Of a stretch of DNA of 23,360 nt, positions 14,212 to 23,198 are shown in pieces (the first letter of the stretch is position 1; each line of letters starts with the position of its first letter). The translations under genes were made by a program, and so were the position numbers. A model generated the notes under the pieces. It did no database searches. It saw only the letters and a program-made list of their open reading frames with translations, and was not told where the DNA came from. This DNA is from UBA1181 sp963626555. Its GTDB lineage: Bacteria; Bacteroidota; Bacteroidia; Bacteroidales; Paludibacteraceae. Location of the stretch: the NCBI GenBank assembly GCA_963626555.1, contig CAVFXQ010000039.1, positions 1 to 23,360 of the forward strand, given 5' to 3'.

Positions 14212-15498
14212 ATGAAGAATTTTTGTGTGTTAAGGGATTTGCTTGTTCTCGCGTCCCTGTTTTTTATATCTGTTTTTGCTCAGGCATCAGATGATAACCT
14301 GACGAATTTAAATTATACGTTGGGTAATTATATGCCGTATGAGAGTCCAAAAGTTGAGTACTCAAAACCGCCGAGAGGATATAAGCCGTTTTACATTAGT
14401 CATTATGGGCGGCATGGCTCGCGTTTTCATTATTCATCGTTCGACTATGAGAAGATGTACAAGCTTTTCCTGAAAGCCGACTCCGCTAAAGCATTGACGG
14501 CGCAGGGTATGTTGGTATTAGATCGCTTCAAGAAGATGTATTATGAGTATTATGACAGAGCAGGCGATTTGACCCCGATGGGAGTTGCTCAGCATAAGTC
14601 TATTGCTCATAATATGATGAAGAATTACCCAGAAGTGTTTGAAAAGGGAGCGATGGTAGATGCAAAGTCGTCTACTTCTACACGGTGTATCATGAGTATG
14701 GATGCCTTCTGTCAGCAAATCAAAGAGGAGAATCCGAATGTTGTTGTTCGGAATGAGTCAAGCAAGCGATTAATGTACTATTTAGCCTCCCCGAAACATG
14801 CGAGTCGGGACATTGAGCGACGACAGAAAGATTCGACCTGGAGGGCTGAGTTTGGTGAATTACATACGAAGTATGTTCATCCGACGCGAATGGTGAAGCA
14901 ATTGTTTAGAGACAGTGCGTATGTCGCCAAGAATATAGATACGATTGCTTTTATGCGTGATTTTTACACGCTGAAATGTAGTTTGGCAAGTTTTCCGACG
15001 GATATAAATTTTGATGATGTATGGTTGCCTGAGGAGTTGATCGGTAATTGGATTGTCCAGAATGCATGGTGGTATGGCTCGTACGGACCATGTCCGATGA
15101 CGAAGAATGAAAGTCGTTTTTTTGAGACGGACTTGTTGAAAAAAATCATAGAAGAGGCTGAAGCTGCCGTGCAAAAAGGTGATGTGCAGGTAAATTTGCG
15201 GTTCGGTCATGATACGGCTTTGATGCCGTTGACAGCTTTGATGGGGTTGAGTGGGTGTGATGCAAAGGTCATGAATTTAGATACGTTGCGATATGTATGG
15301 AACGATTATAAAATCATTCCAATGGCAGGCAATGTGCAGTTTATATTCTATCGGTCGAAGAAAAGCGATGATGTCTTGGTGAGAGTGATGTTGAACGAGC
15401 GAGATGTAACTTTACCGATAGAGAGTGGTATTGCGCCTTATTATGAGTGGGGCAAGATGAAAAAATATTTTAATGATGTTTTAGCAGAGCAAAAGTGA
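14212..15498 (+). CDS. Secreted histidine acid phosphatase (branch 2)
   Basis: 428 residues from the chosen start. Branch-2 histidine phosphatases cleave phosphomonoesters through a phospho-histidine. The motif RHGSR is at 67-71 (in YISHYGRHGSR), with nucleophile His68. The second motif FGHDTALMPL carries His333-Asp334, the general-acid pair of acid phosphatases and phytase-like enzymes, not the HAE of inositol polyphosphate phosphatases of the MINPP group. A signal peptide (about 1-25, FCVLRDLLVLASLFFISVFAQA) places it in the periplasm or outside. A longer frame opens at 14176, but that start lies inside the HD gene and puts 12 extra residues before the signal peptide; ATG 14212 is preferred. 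It is probably co-transcribed with the HD hydrolase; release of phosphate from organic phosphates is a reasonable guess. Confidence 0.87.
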   Translation: MKNFCVLRDLLVLASLFFISVFAQASDDNLTNLNYTLGNYMPYESPKVEYSKPPRGYKPFYISHYGRHGSRFHYSSFDYEKMYKLFLKADSAKALTAQGMLVLDRFKKMYYEYYDRAGDLTPMGVAQHKSIAHNMMKNYPEVFEKGAMVDAKSSTSTRCIMSMDAFCQQIKEENPNVVVRNESSKRLMYYLASPKHASRDIERRQKDSTWRAEFGELHTKYVHPTRMVKQLFRDSAYVAKNIDTIAFMRDFYTLKCSLASFPTDINFDDVWLPEELIGNWIVQNAWWYGSYGPCPMTKNESRFFETDLLKKIIEEAEAAVQKGDVQVNLRFGHDTALMPLTALMGLSGCDAKVMNLDTLRYVWNDYKIIPMAGNVQFIFYRSKKSDDVLVRVMLNERDVTLPIESGIAPYYEWGKMKKYFNDVLAEQK

Positions 15499-15507
15499 AT
15501 GTGAAAG

Positions 15508-15538
15508 ATTGTTAAATGCTTTTTTATCGTTATATTTG
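15508..15538 (+). promoter_or_regulatory. Promoter of pnp
   Basis: ATTG (15508-15511), 19 bases, then TATATTTG (15531-15538): the best match to the Bacteroidetes promoter in the window. The ATG is 43 bases beyond the box. An A-rich stretch with GAAAAAAG, rather than a Shine-Dalgarno sequence, lies directly before the start. Confidence 0.75.
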
Positions 15539-15581
15539 CGTGAGTTATAAGATGAAATTTTAGACGAAAAAAAGAAAAAAG

Positions 15582-17723
15582 ATGAATGTAATTACGAAGA
15601 CGGTTGCATTGCCAGATGGAAGAACCATTTCTGTCGAGACCGGGAAATTGGCAAAACAAGCCGATGGTTCGGTGGTTGTTCGCATGGGCAATACGATGTT
15701 GTTGGCAACTGTATGTTGCGCTAAAGATGCTGTTCCTGGCACTGATTTCATGCCATTGACTGTAGAGTACAAAGAGAAATATGGTGCTTTTGGACGTTTC
15801 CCAGGAGGTTTTACTAAGAGAGAGGGAAAAGCTTCTGATTATGAAATCCTAACTGCACGTTTGATTGACCGCGCATTGCGTCCGTTGTTTCCAGATAATT
15901 TCCACGCAGAGACGTTTGTAAATGTCATCATGATCTCTGCTGATGGAGTAGATCAACCGGATGCGTTGGCAGGATTTGCCGCTTCAGCAGCGTTGGCTGT
16001 TTCTGATATACCTTTTAATGGTCCTATCTCAGAGGTTCGTGTAGCTCGCATCAATGGTGAGTTCGTTATTGATCCTACTTTTGAGCAATTGGAAAAGGCT
16101 GACATGGACTTGATGGTTGGCGCAACTTACGAGAACATAATGATGGTTGAAGGTGAGATGGACGAGGTTTCAGAGCAGGATTTGCTCAATGCCCTCAAAG
16201 CCGCTCACGAGGCTATCAAACCAATGTGCTTGATTCAGAAAGAGTTGATGAAGGAGGTTGGAACAGAGGTTAAGCGCGAATATTGTCACGAAGAGAATGA
16301 CGAGGAATTGGAGAAGGATGTATGGGCAAAATGCTATGACAAGGCATACGCTTTGGCAACTTCTGCTAACACAGATAAGCACGACCGCGAGAACAAGTTC
16401 CAAGGTGTGAAAGACGAGTATATCGCTTCCTTGAATCTTTCAGACGAGGACTTAGAGGCTAAGATTGGAATGATTGAGCGTTATTACCATGCTGTAGAGA
16501 AAGAGGCTATGCGTCGTTCTATCTTGGATGAAGGTAAACGTTTGGATGGACGTAAAACTACTGAAATTCGTCCTATCTGGTGTGAGGTAGGTTATTTGCC
16601 AGGTCCTCACGGCTCTGCAATTTTCACTCGTGGTGAAACTCAGTCGCTCACAACATGTACTTTGGGTACAAAGACTGACGAGAAATTGGTTGATGATGTG
16701 TTAACTCACGCAAAAGAGCGTTTCTTGCTTCACTATAATTTCCCTCCATTCTCAACAGGAGAGGCAAAAGCACAGAGAGGTGTGGGTCGTCGTGAAATTG
16801 GACACGGACACTTGGCATGGCGTGCGTTGAAGAGAATGATTCCTACAGATTATCCATATTGTGTACGTGTTGTGTCTGACATTATGGAGTCTAACGGTTC
16901 TTCATCAATGGCGACTGTATGTGCGGGAACTTTGGCTTTAATGGATGCAGGTGTTAAAATCAAGAAGCCTGTTTCTGGTATCGCAATGGGACTGATTACA
17001 GACAAGGGGAACGTTAAGTATTCTGTACTTTCTGATATTTTGGGTGATGAGGATCATTTGGGTGATATGGACTTTAAAGTAACAGGAACGAAAGATGGAA
17101 TCACTGCCACTCAGATGGATATCAAGGTTGATGGTTTATCGTACGAAATCCTTGAAAAGGCTTTGAATCAGGCTAAGGAAGGTCGTCTTCACATTCTGAA
17201 CAAGATAACAGAGACTATCGCTGAGCCTCGTGCCGACTTGAAGCCTCATGCTCCTCGTATCGTAACATTCGATGTTCCAAAGGATATGATTGGTGCAATC
17301 ATCGGTCCTGGTGGAAAGATTATCCAAGATATTCAAGAGAAATCTGGTGCTACAGTAACTATTGAAGAGGCAGATGGAAAGGGTCATGTGGAGGTTGCTG
17401 CTACCAACAAGACTTCTTTGGATGCTGCTGTTTCTCGTATCAAGGGTATAGTTGCCGTTCCTGAAGTAGGAGAGGTTTACGATGCAAAGGTGAAATCAAT
17501 TATGCCATACGGTGCGTTCGTTGAGTTCATGCCAGGTAAGGAAGGATTGCTTCACATCTCGGAGATTGAATGGAGAAGAATTGAGAAGATGGAAGACACA
17601 GGTATGAAGGAAGGCGATATGATTCAGGTTAAATTGCTTGATATCGACGCAAAGACTGGTAAGTTCAAACTCTCACATAAGGCTCTTTTGCAACGTCCAC
17701 AGCGTGAAGAGAAAAAAGACTAA
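15582..17723 (+). CDS. pnp: Polyribonucleotide nucleotidyltransferase (PNPase)
   Basis: 713 residues, full length. PNPase degrades RNA 3' to 5' by phosphorolysis and can add tails; it works in RNA turnover in the cytoplasm. Domain order is canonical: first RNase PH domain (about 1-225, with FGRFPGGFTKREGKASDYEILTAR-type core, key residues FPGGFxKREG), an all-helical linker (230-310), second RNase PH domain (about 320-545) with the catalytic acidic cluster SDILGDEDHLGDMDF at roughly 484-498, a KH domain with IIGPGGKIIQDIQ near 575, and an S1 domain at about 630-700 (YDAKVKSIMPYGAFVEF). It has its own strong promoter and a terminator, so it is probably monocistronic. In many bacteria pnp follows rpsO; here it does not. 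Confidence 0.98.
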   Translation: MNVITKTVALPDGRTISVETGKLAKQADGSVVVRMGNTMLLATVCCAKDAVPGTDFMPLTVEYKEKYGAFGRFPGGFTKREGKASDYEILTARLIDRALRPLFPDNFHAETFVNVIMISADGVDQPDALAGFAASAALAVSDIPFNGPISEVRVARINGEFVIDPTFEQLEKADMDLMVGATYENIMMVEGEMDEVSEQDLLNALKAAHEAIKPMCLIQKELMKEVGTEVKREYCHEENDEELEKDVWAKCYDKAYALATSANTDKHDRENKFQGVKDEYIASLNLSDEDLEAKIGMIERYYHAVEKEAMRRSILDEGKRLDGRKTTEIRPIWCEVGYLPGPHGSAIFTRGETQSLTTCTLGTKTDEKLVDDVLTHAKERFLLHYNFPPFSTGEAKAQRGVGRREIGHGHLAWRALKRMIPTDYPYCVRVVSDIMESNGSSSMATVCAGTLALMDAGVKIKKPVSGIAMGLITDKGNVKYSVLSDILGDEDHLGDMDFKVTGTKDGITATQMDIKVDGLSYEILEKALNQAKEGRLHILNKITETIAEPRADLKPHAPRIVTFDVPKDMIGAIIGPGGKIIQDIQEKSGATVTIEEADGKGHVEVAATNKTSLDAAVSRIKGIVAVPEVGEVYDAKVKSIMPYGAFVEFMPGKEGLLHISEIEWRRIEKMEDTGMKEGDMIQVKLLDIDAKTGKFKLSHKALLQRPQREEKKD

Positions 17724-17759
17724 TTGTTGAGGAAGTAAAATATATTTCATATATTTGGG

Positions 17760-17794
17760 AAGCGTGGTTTACAGTGAAGCCACGCTTTCTTTTC
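17760..17794 (+). terminator. Intrinsic terminator after pnp
   Basis: AAGCGTGG (17760-17767) pairs with CCACGCTT (17780-17787). The 12-base interior can extend the stem. TTCTTTTC follows. It lies about 37 bases after the pnp stop. Confidence 0.8.
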
Positions 17795-17840
17795 ATTTAT
17801 GAGGTGATCATAAAAGAAATAACACCTAAAATAGAAGACT

Positions 17841-18887
17841 ATGAAACATATTGTTTATTACATAATTGGAGGAGTGTTGCTGCTCTTTGTTTTGTTCATT
17901 TTAGTGTTCCTTGTGTTTTGTACGGTTGAGGACTACAAGCCGAAGCCGTATGAGCAAATTTCAAAAGGGAGCACTTGCCAAGTTGTGCCAGACACGTTCA
18001 CTATCTTCACTTGGAATACCGGTTATGCAGGATTGAATCGTGAAATGGATTTTTTCTATGACGGAGGCGTTCAAGTTCGTCCAACGAAGGAAAAAGTGGA
18101 AGATAATTTGTCAAAAATAACCACAATGATAGGCACAATCAATGCAGATTTTAATTTTTTGCAAGAGGTAGATTTGTGTGCCAAACGAAGTTACAATATT
18201 GATGAATATCAACATTATAGGAATGCTTTCCCGAATTTGTATGCGTCGTTTGCTATGAATTATAAAGTTACCTATGTTCCACTACCTATCAGCGAGCCGA
18301 TGGGAGGTGTTGAGGCAGGATTGGTAACATTAGGAAAGTATGAATCAGTAGAGACGACACGGCATGCTTATCCGTTCAATTTTTCGTGGCCATTGCGGAT
18401 CTTTATGTTAGACCGTTGCTTTTTAGAGACGAGATATCCAACAAAAGAAGGAAAGGAGCTTGTTTTGATAAACACGCATAATTCTGCTTTTGATAAAAAT
18501 GGAAAATTGAGAATACCAGAATTATGTATGTTGAAGAATTATATGGAAGGCGAGTATAAGAAAGGAAACTATGTGATTGCTGGGGGCGATTTCAATCAGT
18601 GTCCGGTAGGTTTGGATTCAAGGTTTGAAGGTGAGGTCTTTGATTTTGATGAGTTTATTATGATACCTGACACACTTTTCCCGTCGGATTGGAACTTTGT
18701 ATTTGACAATTCTGTTCCGACGAATAGGAGAGCGAATATTCCGTATGAAAAAGGAAAAACCAAGGTAACGTTGTTAGATTTCTTCATCACGTCGCCTAAT
18801 GTGGTATGTATAGAGTGCGAAGGCATTGATTTAGCTTTTCAAAATAGCGATCATAATCCAGTTATATCAAAATTTTCGTTGAAGTAG
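17841..18887 (+). CDS. Membrane-anchored endonuclease/exonuclease/phosphatase family protein
   Basis: 348 residues. One hydrophobic segment (4-27) anchors it in the inner membrane, with the catalytic domain probably outside. The EEP (DNase I-like) fold is shown by its motifs in order: TWNTGY with Asn59, FLQEVD with Glu109, GGDFNQ with Asp250 and Asn252, DFFITSP near 312-318, and SDHNPV with Asp337-His338. These are the metal and general-base residues, and all are intact. The family includes nucleases, sphingomyelinases and inositol phosphatases. With a membrane anchor and no nucleic-acid partner in sight, a phosphodiesterase or phosphatase acting outside the cytoplasm is as likely as a nuclease. 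It follows the pnp terminator by about 47 bases; no consensus promoter is clear. Confidence 0.85.
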   Translation: MKHIVYYIIGGVLLLFVLFILVFLVFCTVEDYKPKPYEQISKGSTCQVVPDTFTIFTWNTGYAGLNREMDFFYDGGVQVRPTKEKVEDNLSKITTMIGTINADFNFLQEVDLCAKRSYNIDEYQHYRNAFPNLYASFAMNYKVTYVPLPISEPMGGVEAGLVTLGKYESVETTRHAYPFNFSWPLRIFMLDRCFLETRYPTKEGKELVLINTHNSAFDKNGKLRIPELCMLKNYMEGEYKKGNYVIAGGDFNQCPVGLDSRFEGEVFDFDEFIMIPDTLFPSDWNFVFDNSVPTNRRANIPYEKGKTKVTLLDFFITSPNVVCIECEGIDLAFQNSDHNPVISKFSLK

Positions 18888-18968
18888 TGGCGTTGTAGGG
18901 AAAGATGTGTTGTGGTATAGAAAACCATAAAAGTTTTTGTTATAGTATTCTTAAAATAAGGAAAGACT

Positions 18969-19002
18969 AAAAAATAAGGGTTGAGTATAAACTCAACCCT
19001 TA
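18969..19002. terminator. Terminator hairpin between convergent EEP and eno genes
   Basis: TAAGGGTTGAGT (18975-18986) and ACTCAACCCTTA (18991-19002) form a perfect 12-bp stem with loop ATAA. On the minus strand six U residues follow the hairpin, so it is a canonical terminator for eno. In the plus direction there is no U-tract, but it may still end the EEP transcript. Confidence 0.88.
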
Positions 19003-19027
19003 AGTTATTGAAAAATTCAAAAGAATA

Positions 19028-20335
19028 TTATTTCAATTTAGTGTATCCGTATTTAGCGGTAGCACCCAATTCTTCCTCAATACGGATTAATTGGTTGTAC
19101 TTAGCCATACGGTCGGTACGGCTCATAGAACCAGTCTTGATTTGACCAGAGTTAGTAGCAACAGCGATGTCAGCGATAGTGGTATCTTCTGTTTCACCAG
19201 AACGGTGAGAAGTAACTGTTGTGTAACCATGACGGTGAGCCATTTCAATAGCATCCAAAGTCTCAGTCAAAGAACCGATTTGGTTAACCTTGATCAAGAT
19301 TGAGTTTGCAGCACCCATTTGGATACCCTTTTGGAGGAACTTAACATTAGTTACGAACAAGTCGTCGCCTACCAACTGGCACTTGCCACCGATAGCCTTA
19401 GTGAGCTCAACCCAGTCTTCCCAGTCGTTCTCATCGAGACCGTCCTCGATAGAGTCGATAGGGTATTTGTTAACCAACTCTTCCAAGAATTTGATTTGCT
19501 CAGCAGCAGAAAGTTTCTTTCCGTTAGGATCTTTCTTCTTTCCGTCTTTCAATTGCTTGTAGTCGTAGAACCACTTGCCATTCTCTTGAACAGCGAACTC
19601 AGAAGCGGCGCAGTCCATAGCGATTTTAACATCATCGCCTGGTTTGTAACCAGCGTCCTTGATAGCTTGAACGATGCTCTCAAGTGCGTCTTCGATACCA
19701 TCCAATGCAGGAGCAAAACCTCCCTCATCGCCAACAGCAGTAGACAAACCTCTCTTCTTGAGTAATTTAGCCAAAGCGTGGAATACCTCAGCACCCATAC
19801 GGATAGCCTCTTTCTCGCTCTTAGCACCAACTGGACGAATCATGAACTCTTGGAATGCGATAGGAGCATCAGAGTGAGCACCACCATTGATGATGTTCAT
19901 CATTGGAACTGGCAAAGTGTATGCATTTGCACCACCGATGTAGCGATACAAAGGAATATTCAAAGATTTAGCGGCAGCCTGAGCAACAGCCAATGAAACG
20001 CCTAAGATAGCGTTAGCACCTAACTTGCTCTTTGTTGGAGTTCCATCCAAGTCCAACATTTTGTAGTCGATAGCACGTTGTTCGAGTACGTTGTATCCTT
20101 TCAAAGCTGGAGCGATTACGTTGTTTACGTTTTCAACAGCCTTCAAAACACCTTTACCACCGAAACGATTCTTGTCGCCATCGCGCAACTCAAGTGCTTC
20201 GTTTTCTCCTGTAGATGCTCCTGATGGAACAGCAGCACGACCTACAAGTCCGTTCTCAAGTGTTACGTCAACCTCTACTGTTGGGTTTCCGCGTGAATCG
20301 ATGATCTCACGCGCATGGATTTTTTCGATTTTCAT
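19028..20335 (-). CDS. eno: Enolase (phosphopyruvate hydratase)
   Basis: 435 residues, full length. It converts 2-phosphoglycerate to phosphoenolpyruvate in glycolysis. Seen are the N-terminal RGNPTVEVDV, the mobile loop SGASTGENEALELRDGD (38-54), the acid loop GDEGGFAP (202-209, Glu204), the Mg-ligand region IAMDCAASEF near 238-247, IEDGLDENDW, the catalytic Lys349 in LIKVNQIGSLTET, and SHRSGETED. All are intact. Many of its codons follow the pattern of strongly expressed genes (for example AAG, GGT and GCT-rich runs; an impression, not a count). It stands between lon and a terminator. A weak promoter-like element lies upstream. Confidence 0.98.
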   Translation of the reverse strand: MKIEKIHAREIIDSRGNPTVEVDVTLENGLVGRAAVPSGASTGENEALELRDGDKNRFGGKGVLKAVENVNNVIAPALKGYNVLEQRAIDYKMLDLDGTPTKSKLGANAILGVSLAVAQAAAKSLNIPLYRYIGGANAYTLPVPMMNIINGGAHSDAPIAFQEFMIRPVGAKSEKEAIRMGAEVFHALAKLLKKRGLSTAVGDEGGFAPALDGIEDALESIVQAIKDAGYKPGDDVKIAMDCAASEFAVQENGKWFYDYKQLKDGKKKDPNGKKLSAAEQIKFLEELVNKYPIDSIEDGLDENDWEDWVELTKAIGGKCQLVGDDLFVTNVKFLQKGIQMGAANSILIKVNQIGSLTETLDAIEMAHRHGYTTVTSHRSGETEDTTIADIAVATNSGQIKTGSMSRTDRMAKYNQLIRIEEELGATAKYGYTKLK

Positions 20336-20387
20336 TGTTTATATTGTTTAAATTGGTTATGCCTTGAATGGCTATAATTTTGTTTTG

Positions 20388-20421
20388 CAATTTTAGCGAA
20401 AAATTTCGACTTTTCGACAAT
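20388..20421 (-). promoter_or_regulatory. Possible eno promoter
   Basis: On the minus strand TAAAATTG (20388-20395) differs from TAnnTTTG at one position. ATTG lies 22 bases upstream (20418-20421), a wider gap than at the other promoters here. The box is about 50 bases before the ATG. Weak evidence; read-through from lon is an alternative. Confidence 0.35.
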
Positions 20422-20499
20422 GTTGTTGATAGTTATTTTCAACTTTAAACCTCTCAAAAGTATGTTTTTCTCTAATCATTGCATTTCTGTTTCCCAGCT

Positions 20500-22947
20500 T
20501 TATTTTTCGGCTTTTTCATCTAACAAGGCGAAGTCTGTTACTTGTTTGATGTCTTCAACATAGTGGAAGGTTAACCCTTTCAGATACTCTTCAGGAATCT
20601 CCAATATGTCTCTTTCATTCTCTTTGCAGAGAATAAGGTCGGTGATGCCCGCTCTTTTGGCTGCCAAGATTTTTTCTCGAATACCGCCGACTGGAATCAC
20701 TTTGCCACGAAGGGTTATTTCACCTGTCATAGCCAAGTTGTTTCTTACTTTGCGCTTTGTGAGCGAGGAGACTAACGATGTGACCATTGTAATGCCGGCA
20801 GAAGGTCCATCTTTGGGAACAGCTCCTTCTGGAACGTGGATATGGATGCTGTATTCTTCAAAAATATTAGGATCTATGTCCCAAAAATCGGCGTGAGAAC
20901 GGATGTATTCCAAAGCGATGATGGCAGATTCTTTCATCACGTCGCCTAAGTTCCCTGTCAACGTCAATTTCGGTGTTTTAGATTTGCTAAGGCTGGATTC
21001 TACGAAGAGAATTTCACCTCCGACTGAAGTCCATGCCAATCCTGTAACGACACCTGCGTAGTCGTTGCCCTGATACTTGTCTCGTGTGTATTTGACTGCT
21101 CCCAAAAGATCTTTGAGTTCTTTGTCCTCTTTTAGAACGATAGGATAATCTTCGTCTGAGAATTCTTTCATGGCTATCTTGTAAGCGAACTTGCGCATGA
21201 TTTGGCTAATCTGCTTATCCAATTGCCGAACTCCCGATTCGCGTGTGTAGCCTTCAATGATTTTGTCGACGGCAGACTCATCAATTTTGAGTTGCTCTGG
21301 TTTGATTCCGTGGTTGTTCATCTCGTTAGGAATGAGATGGTCTAAGGCTATGCGCAGCTTCTCTTCTTGGATATAGCCGTCCACTTCAATGATCTCCATA
21401 CGGTCAAGCAGAGGTTTAGACACTTGGCTGAGATCGTTGGCGGTGGCGATGAACATCACCTTGGAGAGGTCGTAGTCGATGTCAAGGAAATTGTCGTGGA
21501 AAGCAATGTTCTGTTCGGGGTCTAACACCTCCAGAAGGGCTGCTTCGGGATCTCCTTTGTAGTCGTGGCTCACCTTATCAATCTCATCCAAGACGAAGAC
21601 AGGGTTGGAAGAGCCTGCTTTTTGCAAACCTTGAATGATACGTCCTGGCATTGCTCCGATATAAGTTCGTCGATGTCCGCGAAGTTCAGCCTCATCGTGC
21701 AATCCTCCTAAGGAAACGCGAACGTATTTGCGGTTCATCGATTCTGCGATAGACTTCCCTAAAGAAGTTTTCCCGACTCCAGGTGCGCCTACCAAGCAGA
21801 TGATAGGCGACTTGAAATCGTGTTTCATCTTTAGCACAGCCAAATGTTCAAGGATGCGTTGCTTCACCTTTTCCATACCAAAGTGGTCGCGATCCAATAT
21901 TTTCTTGACATTTTTCAAGTTGAGGCTGTCTTTTGTATATTCACCCCAAGGCAACTTGACGATGGTGTCTAAGTAGGAGAGCTGGACGGAGTATTCTGCG
22001 CTTTGTTGCGACATACGTTCCAATCGACCTATTTCTGTTTCAAAGGTCTCTTTCACCTCTTTCGTCCATTTCTTCTTTGCCGCCTTCGCCTTCAAATCTT
22101 CGATGAATTTAGACTGGTTGTCGCCCAATTCATCTTGAATGGTTTTTATTTGTTGATGGAGAAAATATTCACGTTGTTGTTGGTCAATGCCCTCGTGCGT
22201 TTTGTTTTGAATGGAGAGCTTGATTTCAATCATTTGCAACTCTCTATTGAGGCACTCTAACAGATGGTAGCCACGTTGCATCAACTCTGAAATTTCCAAG
22301 ATAGACTGCTTCTCTTCTACAGGCAACCCGAGGTTGGCCGCTGCAAAGTTGATTAGAGCAGCATCTCCTTCAATGTTGCGGATGGCAAAAGAGGTCTCTG
22401 GAGGCATGTTCCCAGAACCTTTGATGATGCGGGTTGCCGTCTCTTTAATGGCAGCCATCAAACCAGAAAACTCTTTTTCGTCTTCCTCTGTAGGTTTGAT
22501 GTCAGCGACTGGTGAAACATCGGCACGATAAAAAGGCTTAGTGGTGACGATAGTGTCCAAAGAAACTCTCTGTTTGCCCTGTAGAATTGCTGTGGTATTT
22601 CCGTCTGGCAATTCGAAAATCTTGATGACCGTGGCAACAGCTCCGATAGCGTAGAGATCGTCCTGAGTTGGTTCTTCTACTTTTGCATCTTTCTGAGTGA
22701 AGACAGACAAAAAAGTCTTGTTTTTATATGCATTGCGGACAGCCGCCAACGACTTTTTACGACCTAAAGAGACGGGAAGAATAACGTCTGGAAACAGTAC
22801 GACATTACGGAGTGCCACCATAGGTAGACTCTTTGTTTCTTCTTCTTTTAATTCAATAGTTTCTTCTCCATTGGTGATCATCGGTAAAAAACCAGTACCA
22901 TTAGGCTCGTCTTCAATTAGTGAGATTGGAAAATTTTTATTGATCAT
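20500..22947 (-). CDS. lon: ATP-dependent Lon protease (LonA type)
   Basis: 815 residues, normal for LonA. It unfolds and degrades damaged and regulatory proteins in the cytoplasm, driven by ATP. A short extension (1-38) precedes the N-terminal substrate-binding domain (about 40-245, LPMVALRNVVLFPDVILPV), then a helical linker and the AAA+ module with Walker A GAPGVGKTS (387-395) and Walker B FVLDEIDK. The protease domain carries the dyad Ser716 (DGPSAGITM) and Lys759 (GGIREK), 43 residues apart as in E. coli. No membrane segment is present, so it is LonA, not LonB. An unusually long upstream region (22948-23308) with inverted repeats suggests regulated transcription. eno lies 164 bases downstream on the same strand. 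Confidence 0.98.
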   Translation of the reverse strand: MINKNFPISLIEDEPNGTGFLPMITNGEETIELKEEETKSLPMVALRNVVLFPDVILPVSLGRKKSLAAVRNAYKNKTFLSVFTQKDAKVEEPTQDDLYAIGAVATVIKIFELPDGNTTAILQGKQRVSLDTIVTTKPFYRADVSPVADIKPTEEDEKEFSGLMAAIKETATRIIKGSGNMPPETSFAIRNIEGDAALINFAAANLGLPVEEKQSILEISELMQRGYHLLECLNRELQMIEIKLSIQNKTHEGIDQQQREYFLHQQIKTIQDELGDNQSKFIEDLKAKAAKKKWTKEVKETFETEIGRLERMSQQSAEYSVQLSYLDTIVKLPWGEYTKDSLNLKNVKKILDRDHFGMEKVKQRILEHLAVLKMKHDFKSPIICLVGAPGVGKTSLGKSIAESMNRKYVRVSLGGLHDEAELRGHRRTYIGAMPGRIIQGLQKAGSSNPVFVLDEIDKVSHDYKGDPEAALLEVLDPEQNIAFHDNFLDIDYDLSKVMFIATANDLSQVSKPLLDRMEIIEVDGYIQEEKLRIALDHLIPNEMNNHGIKPEQLKIDESAVDKIIEGYTRESGVRQLDKQISQIMRKFAYKIAMKEFSDEDYPIVLKEDKELKDLLGAVKYTRDKYQGNDYAGVVTGLAWTSVGGEILFVESSLSKSKTPKLTLTGNLGDVMKESAIIALEYIRSHADFWDIDPNIFEEYSIHIHVPEGAVPKDGPSAGITMVTSLVSSLTKRKVRNNLAMTGEITLRGKVIPVGGIREKILAAKRAGITDLILCKENERDILEIPEEYLKGLTFHYVEDIKQVTDFALLDEKAEK

Positions 22948-22999
22948 AAAAATGAAATTTTTCTAAGATGATTACATGAAAATTTAATGTCTATCTAAT

Positions 23000-23017
23000 A
23001 TATGGCGACTGCCATAT
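23000..23017. promoter_or_regulatory. Palindrome in the lon leader
   Basis: ATATGGC-GACT-GCCATAT: perfect 7-base arms and a 4-base loop, starting 53 bases upstream of the lon ATG. It overlaps the first CTGnCAT motif copy. It could be an operator or an mRNA hairpin in the lon leader. Confidence 0.4.
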
Positions 23018-23025
23018 TGTCATAT
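23009..23025 (+). repeat. CTGnCAT...GTCATAT motif, copy near lon
   Basis: CTGCCATATTGTCATAT. It aligns with CTGACATTTTTGTCATAT at 23199-23216 with one base gap and two substitutions. The core TGCCA-TAT-TGTCA is a near-palindrome. Confidence 0.4.
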
Positions 23026-23184
23026 CTTTCCCATTTAGAGAGGATAGCAAGACGTTAAACTTTTGTTATTTACGTCCGGATATAACCTTATTCTTTCTTT
23101 TCTACTAATCTTAACAATCATATTTTCAGAAAGTTGTATATATCCAAACCATTTTTTCCCATTGTATTAATTCAATTTTTGTGC

Positions 23185-23192
23185 CAAACTTA
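23185..23192 (-). promoter_or_regulatory. Candidate lon promoter -7 box
   Basis: On the minus strand TAAGTTTG matches TAnnTTTG exactly. No TTG or TTTG is found at the expected -33 place; that position is occupied by the palindrome TGACA-TTTT-TGTCA. The leader to lon would be about 230 nt, long for this window. Confidence 0.45.
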
Positions 23193-23198
23193 AAAAGG

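Noticed and set aside
19319..19765. Plus-strand open frame of 148 codons
   Set aside because: Antisense shadow inside eno, which is complete and highly conserved; biased codon use leaves the other strand open.
20375..20382. TAATTTTG on the plus strand resembling a promoter box
   Set aside because: It would drive transcription antisense to lon only. No -33 partner or plus-strand gene is present, and the pattern is common by chance in AT-rich gaps.
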